Source of the DNA: Caryophanales bacterium UBA743
GTDB taxonomy: Bacteria; Bacillota_I; Bacilli_A; RFN20; CAG-826
Length of the DNA stretch: 64,000 nt
Direction: 5' to 3'
Assembly (NCBI GenBank): GCA_002297365.1
Contig: DBKT01000004.1
Location: 186,001-250,000, forward strand
The notes under the pieces are model-generated. The model ran no database searches. It worked only from the letters and a program-made list of their open reading frames with translations, and was not told the origin of the DNA. A program made the position numbers and the translations under genes. Within the stretch, counting starts at the first letter, position 1, and every line of letters starts with the position of its first letter. Positions 1 through 8,604 of this stretch are shown in pieces.

Positions 1-1269
1 CAACATATTGGAGACGATAAGGTACGCTGTGTTGCCATGGGCGCCACAGAAGGCGTTTCCCGTGGCATGAAAGTCATTGATACGGGCGCTCCTATTTCTG
101 TTCCTGTCGGCGAAAAGACGTTGGGAAGGATGTTTAATGTCCTTGGCGAACCCATCGATGAGCTTGGCGGGGATTTCCAAGATGTTCCGCATCATCCAAT
201 TCACAGGGAGGCACCTTCTTTTGCTGAGCAGAATGTCTCCACGCAAATGTTAGAAACTGGCATCAAGGTCATTGATTTGCTTTGCCCTTACGTCCGTGGC
301 GGGAAAATCGGTCTTTTCGGTGGGGCTGGCGTCGGGAAAACCGTTTTAATCCAGGAACTTATTTTCAATATCGCATCAGAGCATAATGGCATTTCCGTCT
401 TTGCGGGCGTTGGCGAGCGTTCCCGCGAAGGAAATGACCTTTATTTTGAAATGAAAAACAGCGGGGTTTTGAAAAATACCGCACTTTGTTTCGGCCAAAT
501 GAATGAACCGCCGGGAGCTCGTATGCGCGTTGCTTTAACCGGTCTGACGATGGCAGAGTATTTCCGCGATGAAAAGCATCAAGATGTTCTTCTCTTTATC
601 GATAACATCTTCCGTTTCACCCAAGCGGGATCAGAAGTGTCCGCCCTTTTGGGGCGTATGCCTTCCGCTGTTGGGTATCAGCCAACCCTCGCTAACGAAA
701 TGGGGCAGCTTCAGGAAAGAATCACCTCGACGAAGTCTGGATCAATCACATCCGTTCAGGCGGTTTATGTCCCGGCTGATGATTTAACTGACCCTGCTCC
801 AGCGACAACTTTCTCCCATTTGGATGCCAAAACGATTTTGGATAGAAATACGGCCGCATTGGGTATTTTCCCTGCTGTCGATCCCTTGGAATCCGCTTCC
901 AATATTCTCGATCCCGATATTCTTGGGGAGGAGCATTATGAAGTGGCTCGCGCCGTCCAAAAGATTCTTCAAAGATATAAAGAATTGCAGGATATCATCG
1001 CCATTTTGGGAATCGATGAACTTTCCGATGAAGACAAGGGCATCGTTGCTCGTGCAAGAAGAATCCGCAATTTCCTTTCCCAGCCTTTGCATGTTGCCGA
1101 AGCGTTTAATGGCTTCCCTGGCGTTTATGTTCCGGTTAAAGAGACCATCCGCTCCTTCAAAGAGATTCTTTCTGGCAAATACGACTCCTATCCGGAGAGT
1201 GCTTTCTTATATTGCGGAAGCATCGAGGATGTCATCGAGAAAGCCAAAGAAATGGAGTCTAAGAAATAA
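1..1269 (+). CDS. atpD: ATP synthase F1 subunit beta, 5'-truncated by window edge
   Basis: Catalytic beta subunit of F1Fo ATP synthase (ATP synthesis/hydrolysis at the membrane). The reading frame is open from base 1, so the start lies upstream and the first visible Met (position 37) is internal. The P-loop GGAGVGKT is at about 307-330, followed by the GERSREGNDL and RFTQAGSEVSALLGRMPSA signatures of beta subunits. The TAA stop overlaps the atpC start (TAATG), the usual atpD-atpC coupling. Visible length (about 422 codons) against a family size near 460-470 means roughly 45 residues are missing. The family call is certain. Confidence 0.98.
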   Translation, partial: QHIGDDKVRCVAMGATEGVSRGMKVIDTGAPISVPVGEKTLGRMFNVLGEPIDELGGDFQDVPHHPIHREAPSFAEQNVSTQMLETGIKVIDLLCPYVRGGKIGLFGGAGVGKTVLIQELIFNIASEHNGISVFAGVGERSREGNDLYFEMKNSGVLKNTALCFGQMNEPPGARMRVALTGLTMAEYFRDEKHQDVLLFIDNIFRFTQAGSEVSALLGRMPSAVGYQPTLANEMGQLQERITSTKSGSITSVQAVYVPADDLTDPAPATTFSHLDAKTILDRNTAALGIFPAVDPLESASNILDPDILGEEHYEVARAVQKILQRYKELQDIIAILGIDELSDEDKGIVARARRIRNFLSQPLHVAEAFNGFPGVYVPVKETIRSFKEILSGKYDSYPESAFLYCGSIEDVIEKAKEMESKK

Positions 1270-1658
1270 TGGCTTCCCTGCTTTTAAACGTTCTTACTCC
1301 GGAAGGATTGGCCTTTGAAGGAGAAGCCAGCTATGTTTCCCTCCCCTCCAAAAAAGGAGTTCTTGGCTTAATGCCTGGATACACCCCTTTGATTTCTCCT
1401 TTAGCCGACAAGGGGGTTTTAAAAATCATTCTTCCTAATAATGAAGAACGATTTTTCGCCATCTCCTTTGGAGCGGTGGAAGTCAAAAAAGAAAAGACGA
1501 TCATCTTGACGGAAAAAGCCTTTCCTGCCGAAAGCGAAGAAAAGGCGAAGAAGCTTCTAAAGGAGCTTCCTTTCGCTTTTGCCCAAGATAATGACAGAGA
1601 TATCAAGACCGCATCTTATAAAATTAGGAAGACCTTAAAGGAGGGGCAATCTTCATGA
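1269..1658 (+). CDS. atpC: ATP synthase F1 subunit epsilon
   Basis: Small central-stalk subunit that couples rotation to catalysis and inhibits ATP hydrolysis. 129 aa, with the N-terminal beta-sandwich typical of the family (LNVLTPEGLAFEGEASYV, then GVLGLMPGYTPLISPL) and a short C-terminal helical part. The start ATG overlaps the atpD stop, and the TGA stop overlaps the next start (ATGA), so translation is coupled on both sides. The C-terminal helical hairpin looks slightly degenerate. Identification rests on sequence and position after atpD. Confidence 0.95.
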   Translation: MASLLLNVLTPEGLAFEGEASYVSLPSKKGVLGLMPGYTPLISPLADKGVLKIILPNNEERFFAISFGAVEVKKEKTIILTEKAFPAESEEKAKKLLKELPFAFAQDNDRDIKTASYKIRKTLKEGQSS

Positions 1659-2875
1659 ATTTCATTTTCATTTCTCCGAATTATCCCTACCGTTATTTCA
1701 AATGGGTAGAGGCTCTGAAAGAAAGAGGCATCACGGTGTTAGGAATCGGCGATACGCCTTACGATGATACTTCCATTCGCCTTAGGAACGCTCTGACGGA
1801 ATATTATTTCCTGCCTAATCTTGCCAATTTCGATGAAATGCTGAAAGCTTGCCGCTATTTCGAAAGGAAATATGGCAAAATCGATTATCTTGAATCCGAT
1901 AACGAATGGTGGCTTTATCAAGATGCAAGGCTTAGAAAAGAACTGAACATCGTCACCGGATTCTTCCCGGAGGAAATGGAAAAAATCAAAGCCAAATCCG
2001 CAATGAAGGAATGCTTCCAAAAAGCGGGCGTCAAAACCATGCGCTACATTCTTGTGGATGGCCCTAAAGACATCGAAAGGACCATGCAATTCGCCAAAGA
2101 AGTGGGGTGGCCCCTTTTTATGAAGCCAAATATCGGCGTAGGCGCGGCAGAAAGTCATCCAATCCATAATGAAGAGGAACTGCGCAGTTTTCTTAAAGAC
2201 ACTTTGCCTGAAACTTTCATCGTCGAGGAATTCATCGATGGCGAGATTATTTCTTTCGACGGCATCTGCGATTCTCATTCCGATGTTGTTTTTGCGACCT
2301 GCGATCATTTCCCTACTCCGGTAGCCGATGTTGTGAATGAAGCAAAAGACGAATATTACTACACCTCCCCATTCTCTTTGCCTTTCTTTGATGTGGATAA
2401 GGACGCTTTCTTAAAAGCAGGCATCGCCACGGTAAAAGCCTTTGGCATAAAGAAACGTTTCTTCCATATCGAATTCTTTGTCCTAAAGAAAGACAAAGAG
2501 GGATTCGCCAAAAAAGGGGAATTCGTCGCTTTGGAATGCAACATGAGACCGGCTGGAGGCTACACGCCAGACTTGATTAATTTCGCAAATTCCGTCTCTT
2601 GCTATGAAATCTATGCCGATGTCATCGCTTATGATAAAAATCTTCAAGATATGGGGAAAGAGAAATTCTACGCATTCTCCGTATCAAGAAGGGATGAGCT
2701 TAATTATCTCCATACTCAAGAGGAAATCTTTTCGAAATACGGACCATCCCTATGCGCGCATGGCGTTTATCCTAAGCACATGGCTGATGCGATGGGAGAC
2801 GATTATTTCTACGCCAAATTCAAAACGATTGACGAAGGATTGGAATTCGATCGATTTGTGAGAGCCAAAAAATAA
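1655..2875 (+). CDS. ATP-grasp domain protein (carboxylate-amine ligase type)
   Basis: 406 aa soluble protein with an ATP-grasp fold: an N-terminal Rossmann-like preATP part (residues 1-100), then the ATP-grasp domain with KAKSAMKECFQKAGV, PLFMKPNIGVGAAES, a FIVEEFIDG segment and a metal-binding ALECNMRPAGGYTPD. ATP-grasp enzymes ligate a carboxylate to an amine or thiol through an acylphosphate; the substrate cannot be read from the sequence. It overlaps atpC by ATGA, so it appears to be a tail gene of the ATP synthase operon, which is unusual. It resembles carbamoyl-phosphate-synthase-like ligases of unknown substrate. No membrane segment. Confidence 0.8.
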   Translation: MNFIFISPNYPYRYFKWVEALKERGITVLGIGDTPYDDTSIRLRNALTEYYFLPNLANFDEMLKACRYFERKYGKIDYLESDNEWWLYQDARLRKELNIVTGFFPEEMEKIKAKSAMKECFQKAGVKTMRYILVDGPKDIERTMQFAKEVGWPLFMKPNIGVGAAESHPIHNEEELRSFLKDTLPETFIVEEFIDGEIISFDGICDSHSDVVFATCDHFPTPVADVVNEAKDEYYYTSPFSLPFFDVDKDAFLKAGIATVKAFGIKKRFFHIEFFVLKKDKEGFAKKGEFVALECNMRPAGGYTPDLINFANSVSCYEIYADVIAYDKNLQDMGKEKFYAFSVSRRDELNYLHTQEEIFSKYGPSLCAHGVYPKHMADAMGDDYFYAKFKTIDEGLEFDRFVRAKK

Positions 2876-2876
2876 A

Positions 2877-3701
2877 TCAATAATATTCATCCAAAAGAGC
2901 GGTCGAGGAAGAATCCTCCACGCTCTTTTTCTCTCCGCCATAAATAAGATCATAATCTCCAAAATAAGCATCCGCTTCCTTCTTTTCGGCTTCATCTAGA
3001 CGCGACATATCTAGAATATAAGTGGAGCGTTCGCTTTCTTTTGCTCTGGGGAAGAGCGATTTCTGGTAGAAGGAGAAAGAAGGCTCTTCTTCATAATCGA
3101 GGCGATATAGAAGGACATCCCCATTTATCTCCAATGCTTTTTTAAGATAAGCAACAGAGGAAAATTTATAGATATTCGTCAAGGAAGCTTGAGAGAAATA
3201 ATTTCTTTCCAACGCTTTTCTGCTTTCTGCGCCCCAATTTGCGATACGAACCTTCCCTTTTTCGGAAGCGAAATACCAGCTTGGAGTATTTTTAAAGAAA
3301 GGATGCGACTCATCTTCTTCGATTTTGTCTTCATTAAAAAGAGAACGGATTTTATCGCCGAATTGATAGGTGTCTTCGTTATTTGAAGAAAAAACGGCAA
3401 CATCCAACTGGTAATCTTCCACAAAAGAAACAAAAGTTTCCTGGAATATTTGGCAACTGGCGCATGTCGCGGAAGTTTTGATGAAAGTCACGCTTTCGCC
3501 CGCTTTAAGGGAGTTTTCCAGATAGGTGGAGATAATTTTATTCCCAAGGTCATCATAGGTTGGGTCTTGATACTTTTTGACTAGCAAATCCCCATTCCGG
3601 CACAAATCAAAACTTTTGCTCGGATCGAGCTTTCCTTTATCCTCTTGGCAAGAGGAAAGCAGAATAGGCAAAAAGCAGATGAATAAAAAATCCTTCTTCA
3701 T
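2877..3701 (-). CDS. thioredoxin-like lipoprotein with CASC motif
   Basis: 274 aa. The N-terminus is a lipoprotein signal (KK, hydrophobic core, lipobox LLSSC with Cys at about residue 18). The body contains VTFIKTSATCASCQIFQETF, a beta strand followed by CxxC and a helix as in thioredoxin-fold proteins, so it may be a membrane-tethered thiol protein outside the cell. It lacks the WCxxC form, so redox function is inferred. It is convergent with the ATP-grasp gene with one base between stops. A second lipoprotein of this general kind lies at 31608-32711. Its start has a -10-like box 7 nt upstream and no ribosome binding site. Confidence 0.7.
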   Translation of the reverse strand: MKKDFLFICFLPILLSSCQEDKGKLDPSKSFDLCRNGDLLVKKYQDPTYDDLGNKIISTYLENSLKAGESVTFIKTSATCASCQIFQETFVSFVEDYQLDVAVFSSNNEDTYQFGDKIRSLFNEDKIEEDESHPFFKNTPSWYFASEKGKVRIANWGAESRKALERNYFSQASLTNIYKFSSVAYLKKALEINGDVLLYRLDYEEEPSFSFYQKSLFPRAKESERSTYILDMSRLDEAEKKEADAYFGDYDLIYGGEKKSVEDSSSTALLDEYY

Positions 3702-4245
3702 AAGCGCTATTCTAACACCTTTTAGAGTCTAATTTTCGTTAAAGCGCGAAGATAACGAAAACGAAAAGCGAATTCGTCATTGAAAAGACATGAGTATCTT
3801 AGGAAGATCCCTTGCTTTTTATAGGGACAAAAAGAAAAAGAGAACTCGAATGAGGGAATCTTTATATTCAGCACCGGATAAACGCCTTTTGAAGCTTTTT
3901 CGGGAAAAGGATTTTTTCTTGAATGTCTCGCTTTTGAATTTGGATTTGAAGACTGTAATATAAAAAAAGAAAGTCACCAAATTACATAAGGACAAGTGCC
4001 TGAAAATGAAAGAAACACCCTGGGGAAGGCGTATGCCAAGCAAGAGGAGACCATGAAATTCGAATTCATCATGAAGGCGCTTCCCGTTTTCGCATCAACG
4101 CTTGTATTTTGCCTTGATTGCCCCCATATCACTCGAATTCATTCACTATCCCTCTCACTTTGGGAAAAATCTCAGGAAAAAGATTTATTCCCTCGTTTTT
4201 TCGATGGATCAGCCCCAAGAAAACTCTGGAGCAGCAATGAGAAAA
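3702..4245. other. 544-bp gap with no convincing gene
   Basis: Between two minus-strand genes. It holds an A-rich segment with repeated aacgaaaa-like words (3740-3775), a 57-codon plus-strand ORF at 3790-3963 with no ribosome binding site, and an AGAGGAG ribosome-binding-like sequence before an ATG at 4053. The frame from 4053 begins like a signal peptide (MKFEFIMKALPVFAST) but then runs antisense into the end of rqcH. A neighbouring frame (from 4102) carries another hydrophobic stretch. It may be a decayed small gene; I cannot show that it is expressed. Confidence 0.4.
3709..3714 (-). promoter_or_regulatory. -10-like box before the CASC lipoprotein gene
   Basis: TAGAAT on the minus strand, 7 nt before the ATG at 3701; no ribosome binding site. 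Confidence 0.45.
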
Positions 4246-4335
4246 CTAGCGAAGCTCCACGTGTTTCGCTTTCTTCAAAAGATCTGCCGTCGTTTTGGAA
4301 ACGTTTTTCAAATGGATTGTTTTGTATTCTTTTAA
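4053..4335 (+). pseudogene. possible frameshifted remnant of a small membrane protein
   Basis: An ATG at 4053 preceded by AGAGGAG starts MKFEFIMKALPVFASTL, like a signal or membrane start. Near 4103 the hydrophobic character continues better in the +1 frame (YFALIAPISLEFIHYPSHF), whose ORF ends at 4335 inside the antisense end of rqcH. Joining the two frames would need one frameshift. No family is recognised, and the overlap with rqcH makes a chance ORF quite possible. Confidence 0.2.
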
Positions 4336-5670
4336 GATGGCTTCACCTAACGTAGAGCCCTTCCGGACGTACTTCCTTTTCGTATAAAGAACATCTCCGT
4401 CACACTCTGAGGAATTGATAAGGCATATTTCTGCGGCGATTCGCATTTCCTCTTCGCTGGGATTCTCTTTTTTGATAATGACGTGAGAGCCGCTCCGTGA
4501 GGCGATATGGAACCAGTAATGTTCCTTGGAAGTATCATAAAGGAAAGTCAGGAAAGCGTTTTGCTTGGCGCTTTTCCCAAAAAGAAATTTCGTCCCGTTT
4601 ACTTCGATGAAATAAGGGATGGTTTCGCTGTTTAATGAGCAAGAGATTTTCTCATTCTCTTTTTTGCTTTTGCTTACCGGGATCCTGAAATCCTTTGATA
4701 AAAGCTCAAGACCCGCCTCATTTGACACTTCCAATTGAGCTAAAATGGCTATTACATCTGCCAATTCCTTTTCGGCCTCTTTTTTGAATTTACCGCATTG
4801 AAGAAGAGTTTCTTTCGCTTTTTTCGCACGTTTGAAATACATCTCGGCATTCATCGCTAGACTCTTAGCCGGGTCCAATTCGACTCTCAACCCTTCATAT
4901 TCAAAATAACCTTGACGATTATCGAGGGAAGAATAGCAGATGAATATGGCTTCGCCTTTTTTGCCGTCATTCAGATGTTTTTTAGCTTCGTCTTCATCGT
5001 TTTGGAGATAAGAAAGTTTTCGCTTAAGCATCTTCTCGCGGTTCTTAAAATAAGTGAAGGCATATCCGAAGCGTTCCATCTTTCTTTTTTGGGCAAGAGC
5101 GACTTCCTGCTTTTCGCAGGCTTCCTGATACTCTTCAATAGAAAAAGGGAGGGACACCATAGCGAAAGAGGGATGTTCTAAAGGCAAATAGGTCAAGCCT
5201 CTCATGATAGGCCTTTTATCATCGAGGGAGGAATTTCGATAAGCGGCAATGATTCTATTATTCCCATCAACCAAAATGAGATTTGGATGGTGAGGCAATA
5301 ACTCAATGTATATCGATTTCTTCTCCTCTTTGAAAACGGAATTCAATGAAAGAAAATCAAATTTGAGTACACGGTCCCCCTCGAATTGGGAAACGGAAGT
5401 GACGTACGCGTTTCCACATTCTTTTTTTAACACGCTTAAAAACCTGTCATCCAAAGAGCTTCCTTCTAAACCATCTTGGCTTAAATACACTCTTGGGGAA
5501 GTTCCATCCAGGCAAATAACCAAAGTATGGTATCCTTTGCCAGAGATATGGAAGAGAAAAGTATCTTTCGCATACAAAATAGGTGAAGAAAGGTATTTTC
5601 CCTCGATTTCTTTTTTCAAAAAAGGGACATATTGATTCAATTGATTTGCTTTTAACGCCTTGAAACTCAT
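4246..5670 (-). CDS. rqcH: RqcH / NFACT family ribosome quality-control protein
   Basis: 474 aa from the ATG at 5670 (MSFKALKANQL), which matches the usual MSF start of this family; an upstream ATG would fall inside the -10 box. RqcH (YloA, Fbp54-like) binds obstructed 50S subunits and adds Ala tails to stalled nascent chains. Visible: NFACT-N domain (1-200), a central helical coiled-coil region (about 210-330, Lys/Glu-rich), and a C-terminal NFACT-R domain with HYWFHIASRSGSHVIIKK and a PSEEEMRIAAE helix. Known family, strong match. It is divergent from gmk, as part of the yloA-gmk-priA neighbourhood of Bacilli. Confidence 0.88.
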   Translation of the reverse strand: MSFKALKANQLNQYVPFLKKEIEGKYLSSPILYAKDTFLFHISGKGYHTLVICLDGTSPRVYLSQDGLEGSSLDDRFLSVLKKECGNAYVTSVSQFEGDRVLKFDFLSLNSVFKEEKKSIYIELLPHHPNLILVDGNNRIIAAYRNSSLDDKRPIMRGLTYLPLEHPSFAMVSLPFSIEEYQEACEKQEVALAQKRKMERFGYAFTYFKNREKMLKRKLSYLQNDEDEAKKHLNDGKKGEAIFICYSSLDNRQGYFEYEGLRVELDPAKSLAMNAEMYFKRAKKAKETLLQCGKFKKEAEKELADVIAILAQLEVSNEAGLELLSKDFRIPVSKSKKENEKISCSLNSETIPYFIEVNGTKFLFGKSAKQNAFLTFLYDTSKEHYWFHIASRSGSHVIIKKENPSEEEMRIAAEICLINSSECDGDVLYTKRKYVRKGSTLGEAILKEYKTIHLKNVSKTTADLLKKAKHVELR

Positions 5671-5677
5671 GTGCATA

Positions 5678-5683
5678 ATTATA
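5678..5683 (-). promoter_or_regulatory. -10 box of leaderless rqcH promoter
   Basis: TATAAT on the minus strand, 7 nt before the ATG at 5670, so transcription would start at or next to the start codon. No ribosome binding site. No good -35 was found. Confidence 0.55.
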
Positions 5684-5724
5684 GCTAAAAGATAAGCCAA
5701 TATTGCTCTTTTCAAGCAAAAATG

Positions 5725-5730
5725 TTAAAT
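5725..5730 (+). promoter_or_regulatory. -10-like box before gmk
   Basis: TTAAAT 7 nt before the gmk ATG (5738), with a weak TTGCTC -35 at 5703-5708 (16-nt spacer). No Shine-Dalgarno is visible. The 67-bp gap therefore would hold two divergent leaderless promoters. Confidence 0.4.
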
Positions 5731-5737
5731 TTTTTGC

Positions 5738-6313
5738 ATGAAAAAAGGCTTACTGATTATCATTTCTGGTCCTTCTGGGGTTGGGAAGGGCACCATTCGT
5801 CAACGAATCATGAAAGAAAACGACCTAAATCTATGGTTCTCCGTTTCGATGACGACCCGTTCTATTCGCCCAGGCGAAAAGAATGGCAGGGAATATTTCT
5901 TCGTCACGAAAGAAGAATTCTTGAAAACTCGTGAAGAAGGCGGCCTTTTGGAATCCAACCAATATGTGAATAATTACTATGGCACGCCGAAAGCGAAAGT
6001 AGAGGAGATGCGTGAAAAAGGATATAACGTTCTTCTCGAAATTGACGTGAATGGCGCAGAACAAGTCATGAAGTCCATAGGAAAAGGGAACATTCTTTCG
6101 ATTTTCATCTTGCCTCCATCTTTCGAAGAACTTGAAAAGAGGATACGCGGGAGATCCACCGAGACGGAAGAAAGCATTCAAAAGAGACTTCTTCAAGCCC
6201 ATCATGAAATCGAACTTCAAAAAGACTACCGCTATGTCGTTGTGAATGACAACTTAGATCGTTGCGCTTTGGAAATCGCCTCCATCATCAAGAAAGAGTC
6301 GGAAGCGAACTAA
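5738..6313 (+). CDS. gmk: guanylate kinase
   Basis: 191 aa cytosolic enzyme, GMP + ATP to GDP + ADP. P-loop GPSGVGKGT near the N-terminus, then the GMP-binding SVSMTTRSIRPGEKNGREYFFV and the TPKAKVEE segment, with ILPPSFEELEKRIRGR and RLLQAHHEIE of the lid and C-terminal region. Length is typical. It is followed 18 bp later by priA; in B. subtilis rpoZ and coaBC lie between them and are missing here. A divergent second guanylate-kinase-like protein is at 59262-59828. Confidence 0.96.
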   Translation: MKKGLLIIISGPSGVGKGTIRQRIMKENDLNLWFSVSMTTRSIRPGEKNGREYFFVTKEEFLKTREEGGLLESNQYVNNYYGTPKAKVEEMREKGYNVLLEIDVNGAEQVMKSIGKGNILSIFILPPSFEELEKRIRGRSTETEESIQKRLLQAHHEIELQKDYRYVVVNDNLDRCALEIASIIKKESEAN

Positions 6314-6319
6314 TTAAGC

Positions 6320-6325
6320 TATAAT
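6320..6325 (+). promoter_or_regulatory. -10 box of leaderless priA promoter
   Basis: TATAAT separated by exactly six bases (accttt) from the GTG start of priA at 6332. No ribosome binding site precedes the GTG. Suggests an additional leaderless promoter inside the gmk-priA junction. Confidence 0.55.
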
Positions 6326-6331
6326 ACCTTT

Positions 6332-8533
6332 GTGAAAATACTCGAGGTTTTAACGGAATACGGAACGCGGTCTTTGGATCGCACGTTTTCTTATTTATAT
6401 GACGGGAATAAGCCAATAGGCCCCCGTTTCCGCATCAAAATCGATTTTCATGGCCACCTGGCCATGGGTTTTGTTTTATCTGGCGAGGAAACGAATAAAA
6501 CAGCTGCAGAGCTTTCCGAAGAAAAGGGCTATTCTCTTAAAACGATACAAGACGAGGACATCGTGGATGAAGAACCCTTGATGGATGAAAACATGTTCTT
6601 GTTGGCGAAAGAGGTGGCAAACTATTATTTCTCCCCTCTTATCAGCGTCATTCAAACGATGCTGCCCATCACTTTATCACCAAAAAGCTCTTCTCTCCAT
6701 GGGCCGAAAATCGCTTATGAAAAGTATTTGGAGATCCTCGATGAGAAGGAAGAAGGACTTACCGACAAGCAAATCGAAATTCTTCGTTTGATTTCCAGAA
6801 ATTCTCCGATTCTGAAAAAAGAAGCGGGATCCCCGTCCATCGTTGAGAAACTCATTCAAAAAGGAAAAATAAGGCTTTTCAAGAAAGAAAAAGAACGTTA
6901 CCAAATTCCTCTTTCCGAAAGGGAAGAAATTCATGAGATGTCCCCTTTGCAGAAGAAAGCCTATGAAGAAATATTGTCCTCACCGAAGTCCGTTATTCTC
7001 CTACAAGGGGTAACGGGGTCTGGGAAAACGGAGGTGTACCTTCGTCTTTCGGAAACCATCTTTCAGCAAGGAAAGACCGTTTTGATGCTGGTTCCTGAAA
7101 TTAATTTAACCCCACGCATGGTGGAATATTTCTCCCGGCGTTTCGGCAACAAAATCGCGATTCTCCATTCTGAATTAACCCCAGCGGAACGTTATGACGA
7201 ATATCGAAGAATCGCAAGAGGAGAAGCGTCTATCGTGGTGGGTGCAAGGAGCGCCGTCTTCGCCCCTTTGAAGAACATCGGCCTTATTATTTTGGATGAA
7301 GAACACGTCGAATCTTATAAACAAGATAACGCGCCGTATTATCACGCAAGGGAAGTGGCGATCATGAGAGGCAAAATGGAAGGATGCAAAGTCCTTTTGG
7401 GCTCTGCGACTCCCACCCTGGAAAGCAAAGCCAGAGCGCTTCGCGGCGTTTATGGATATACGGAAATGAAAGAAAGGGTGAATAAAAAAGCCTTGCCTAA
7501 AACCATCATCGTGGATTTAACCGATCGAAGGAATTTCAATGCCTCAAGCGAGAAGCTTTCCCTCCCTTTGCAAAACAAAATTCGGGAGAAACTATCCAAA
7601 CGCGAACAAATACTTTTGCTCATCAACCGTCGAGGCTATTGGACGGGCGTGAATTGCCCTAAGTGCGGTTATATATTCACTTGCCCTAATTGTGGGGGAA
7701 ACCTTACCTATCACTCGGAAGATAATATGCTGAAATGCCATCATTGCGGATATGTTTCTCTCTTTCCCGCCTTTTGCCCGGAATGCGGCAATAGCAAGCT
7801 TAGAAGAATTGGCTATGGCACGGAAAGAGTCGTGAAAGAGCTGGAAGATCTTTTTCCCGGAGTCAGAGTGGCGAGGATGGATTCGGATGTAGGGAAGGTT
7901 TCTAAGAACGTCGAGAAAATCCTCAAGGAGTTTCATGATGGCGGATACGACATCCTTGTAGGAACTCAAATGATCGCCAAAGGGCATGATTTCCCTTTGG
8001 TCACTTTAAGTGCGGTGGTTCTAGCTGATATCGGCCTCTCTTTGCCAACCTACCGCGCATCAGAAAGGACTTTTCAGCTCATCGCTCAAGCCGTCGGAAG
8101 AAGCGGACGTTCGGAAAAAACAGGGGAAGCGATGATTCAAACCTATAATCCGGATCATTACGCTATCCGATTGGGTGCGAAACAAGATTACGATAATTTC
8201 TTCATTCAAGAAATGAACCAGAGGAAAATCACCAAATATCCCCCTTATTTCAATCTCATCCTTCTTGAATTCCAAGGCGCGAATGAAGAAAAGCTCATGG
8301 GCGCCGCCTATGATTTCAAAAAAGAAATGAGCGATTTTCATCTGGAAAATCTAGAAATAGTCGGCCCTATTGTGCCATATTATTCGTTAAATAAAGGCAA
8401 ATATAAGCGGGTTTTGCTTCTGAAATTCAAAAAAAGAGAGCCCATTCAGGAAGCTTTGGAAATGCTTTTGCCTCGCTATAACGGAATTTCGGGAGTCGAC
8501 ATCCGCGTCAATGTCGATCCTTTAGATTATTGA
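6332..8533 (+). CDS. priA: primosomal protein N' (replication restart helicase)
   Basis: 733 aa superfamily 2 helicase that reloads the replisome at stalled forks. N-terminal DNA-binding domain (1-110), winged-helix region, helicase core with GVTGSGKTE (Walker A) and LDEEHVESYKQ (Walker B), and a zinc module with four paired cysteines (CPKC, CPNC, CHHC, CPEC, residues about 445-490). The C-terminal helicase motif region contains QAVGRSGRSEKTGEA. It starts with GTG and has no Shine-Dalgarno. Complete, of normal length. Confidence 0.97.
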   Translation: MKILEVLTEYGTRSLDRTFSYLYDGNKPIGPRFRIKIDFHGHLAMGFVLSGEETNKTAAELSEEKGYSLKTIQDEDIVDEEPLMDENMFLLAKEVANYYFSPLISVIQTMLPITLSPKSSSLHGPKIAYEKYLEILDEKEEGLTDKQIEILRLISRNSPILKKEAGSPSIVEKLIQKGKIRLFKKEKERYQIPLSEREEIHEMSPLQKKAYEEILSSPKSVILLQGVTGSGKTEVYLRLSETIFQQGKTVLMLVPEINLTPRMVEYFSRRFGNKIAILHSELTPAERYDEYRRIARGEASIVVGARSAVFAPLKNIGLIILDEEHVESYKQDNAPYYHAREVAIMRGKMEGCKVLLGSATPTLESKARALRGVYGYTEMKERVNKKALPKTIIVDLTDRRNFNASSEKLSLPLQNKIREKLSKREQILLLINRRGYWTGVNCPKCGYIFTCPNCGGNLTYHSEDNMLKCHHCGYVSLFPAFCPECGNSKLRRIGYGTERVVKELEDLFPGVRVARMDSDVGKVSKNVEKILKEFHDGGYDILVGTQMIAKGHDFPLVTLSAVVLADIGLSLPTYRASERTFQLIAQAVGRSGRSEKTGEAMIQTYNPDHYAIRLGAKQDYDNFFIQEMNQRKITKYPPYFNLILLEFQGANEEKLMGAAYDFKKEMSDFHLENLEIVGPIVPYYSLNKGKYKRVLLLKFKKREPIQEALEMLLPRYNGISGVDIRVNVDPLDY

Positions 8534-8554
8534 TTTTGAAGGAAAAAAGGTGTT

Positions 8555-8582
8555 CTTCCTTATAAGGAAGCTATGCTATAAT
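8555..8582 (+). promoter_or_regulatory. palindrome plus extended -10 promoter upstream of the 8605 operon
   Basis: A perfect 16-bp palindrome CTTCCTTATAAGGAAG occupies 8555-8570, where a -35 would lie, followed by an extended -10 TGCTATAAT (8574-8582). The palindrome could be an operator or a weak stem; no T-run follows, so it is not a terminator for priA. The leader to the ATG at 8605 is about 15-17 nt with GAAGGA as ribosome binding site. Confidence 0.5.
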
Positions 8583-8604
8583 TTGGAGCGAAGGAAAATA
8601 TACA

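Noticed and set aside
3790..3963. 57-codon plus-strand ORF (MSILGRSLAFYRDKKKK...)
   Set aside because: No ribosome binding site, Lys/Arg-rich AT composition, no recognisable family; likely chance in an intergenic region.
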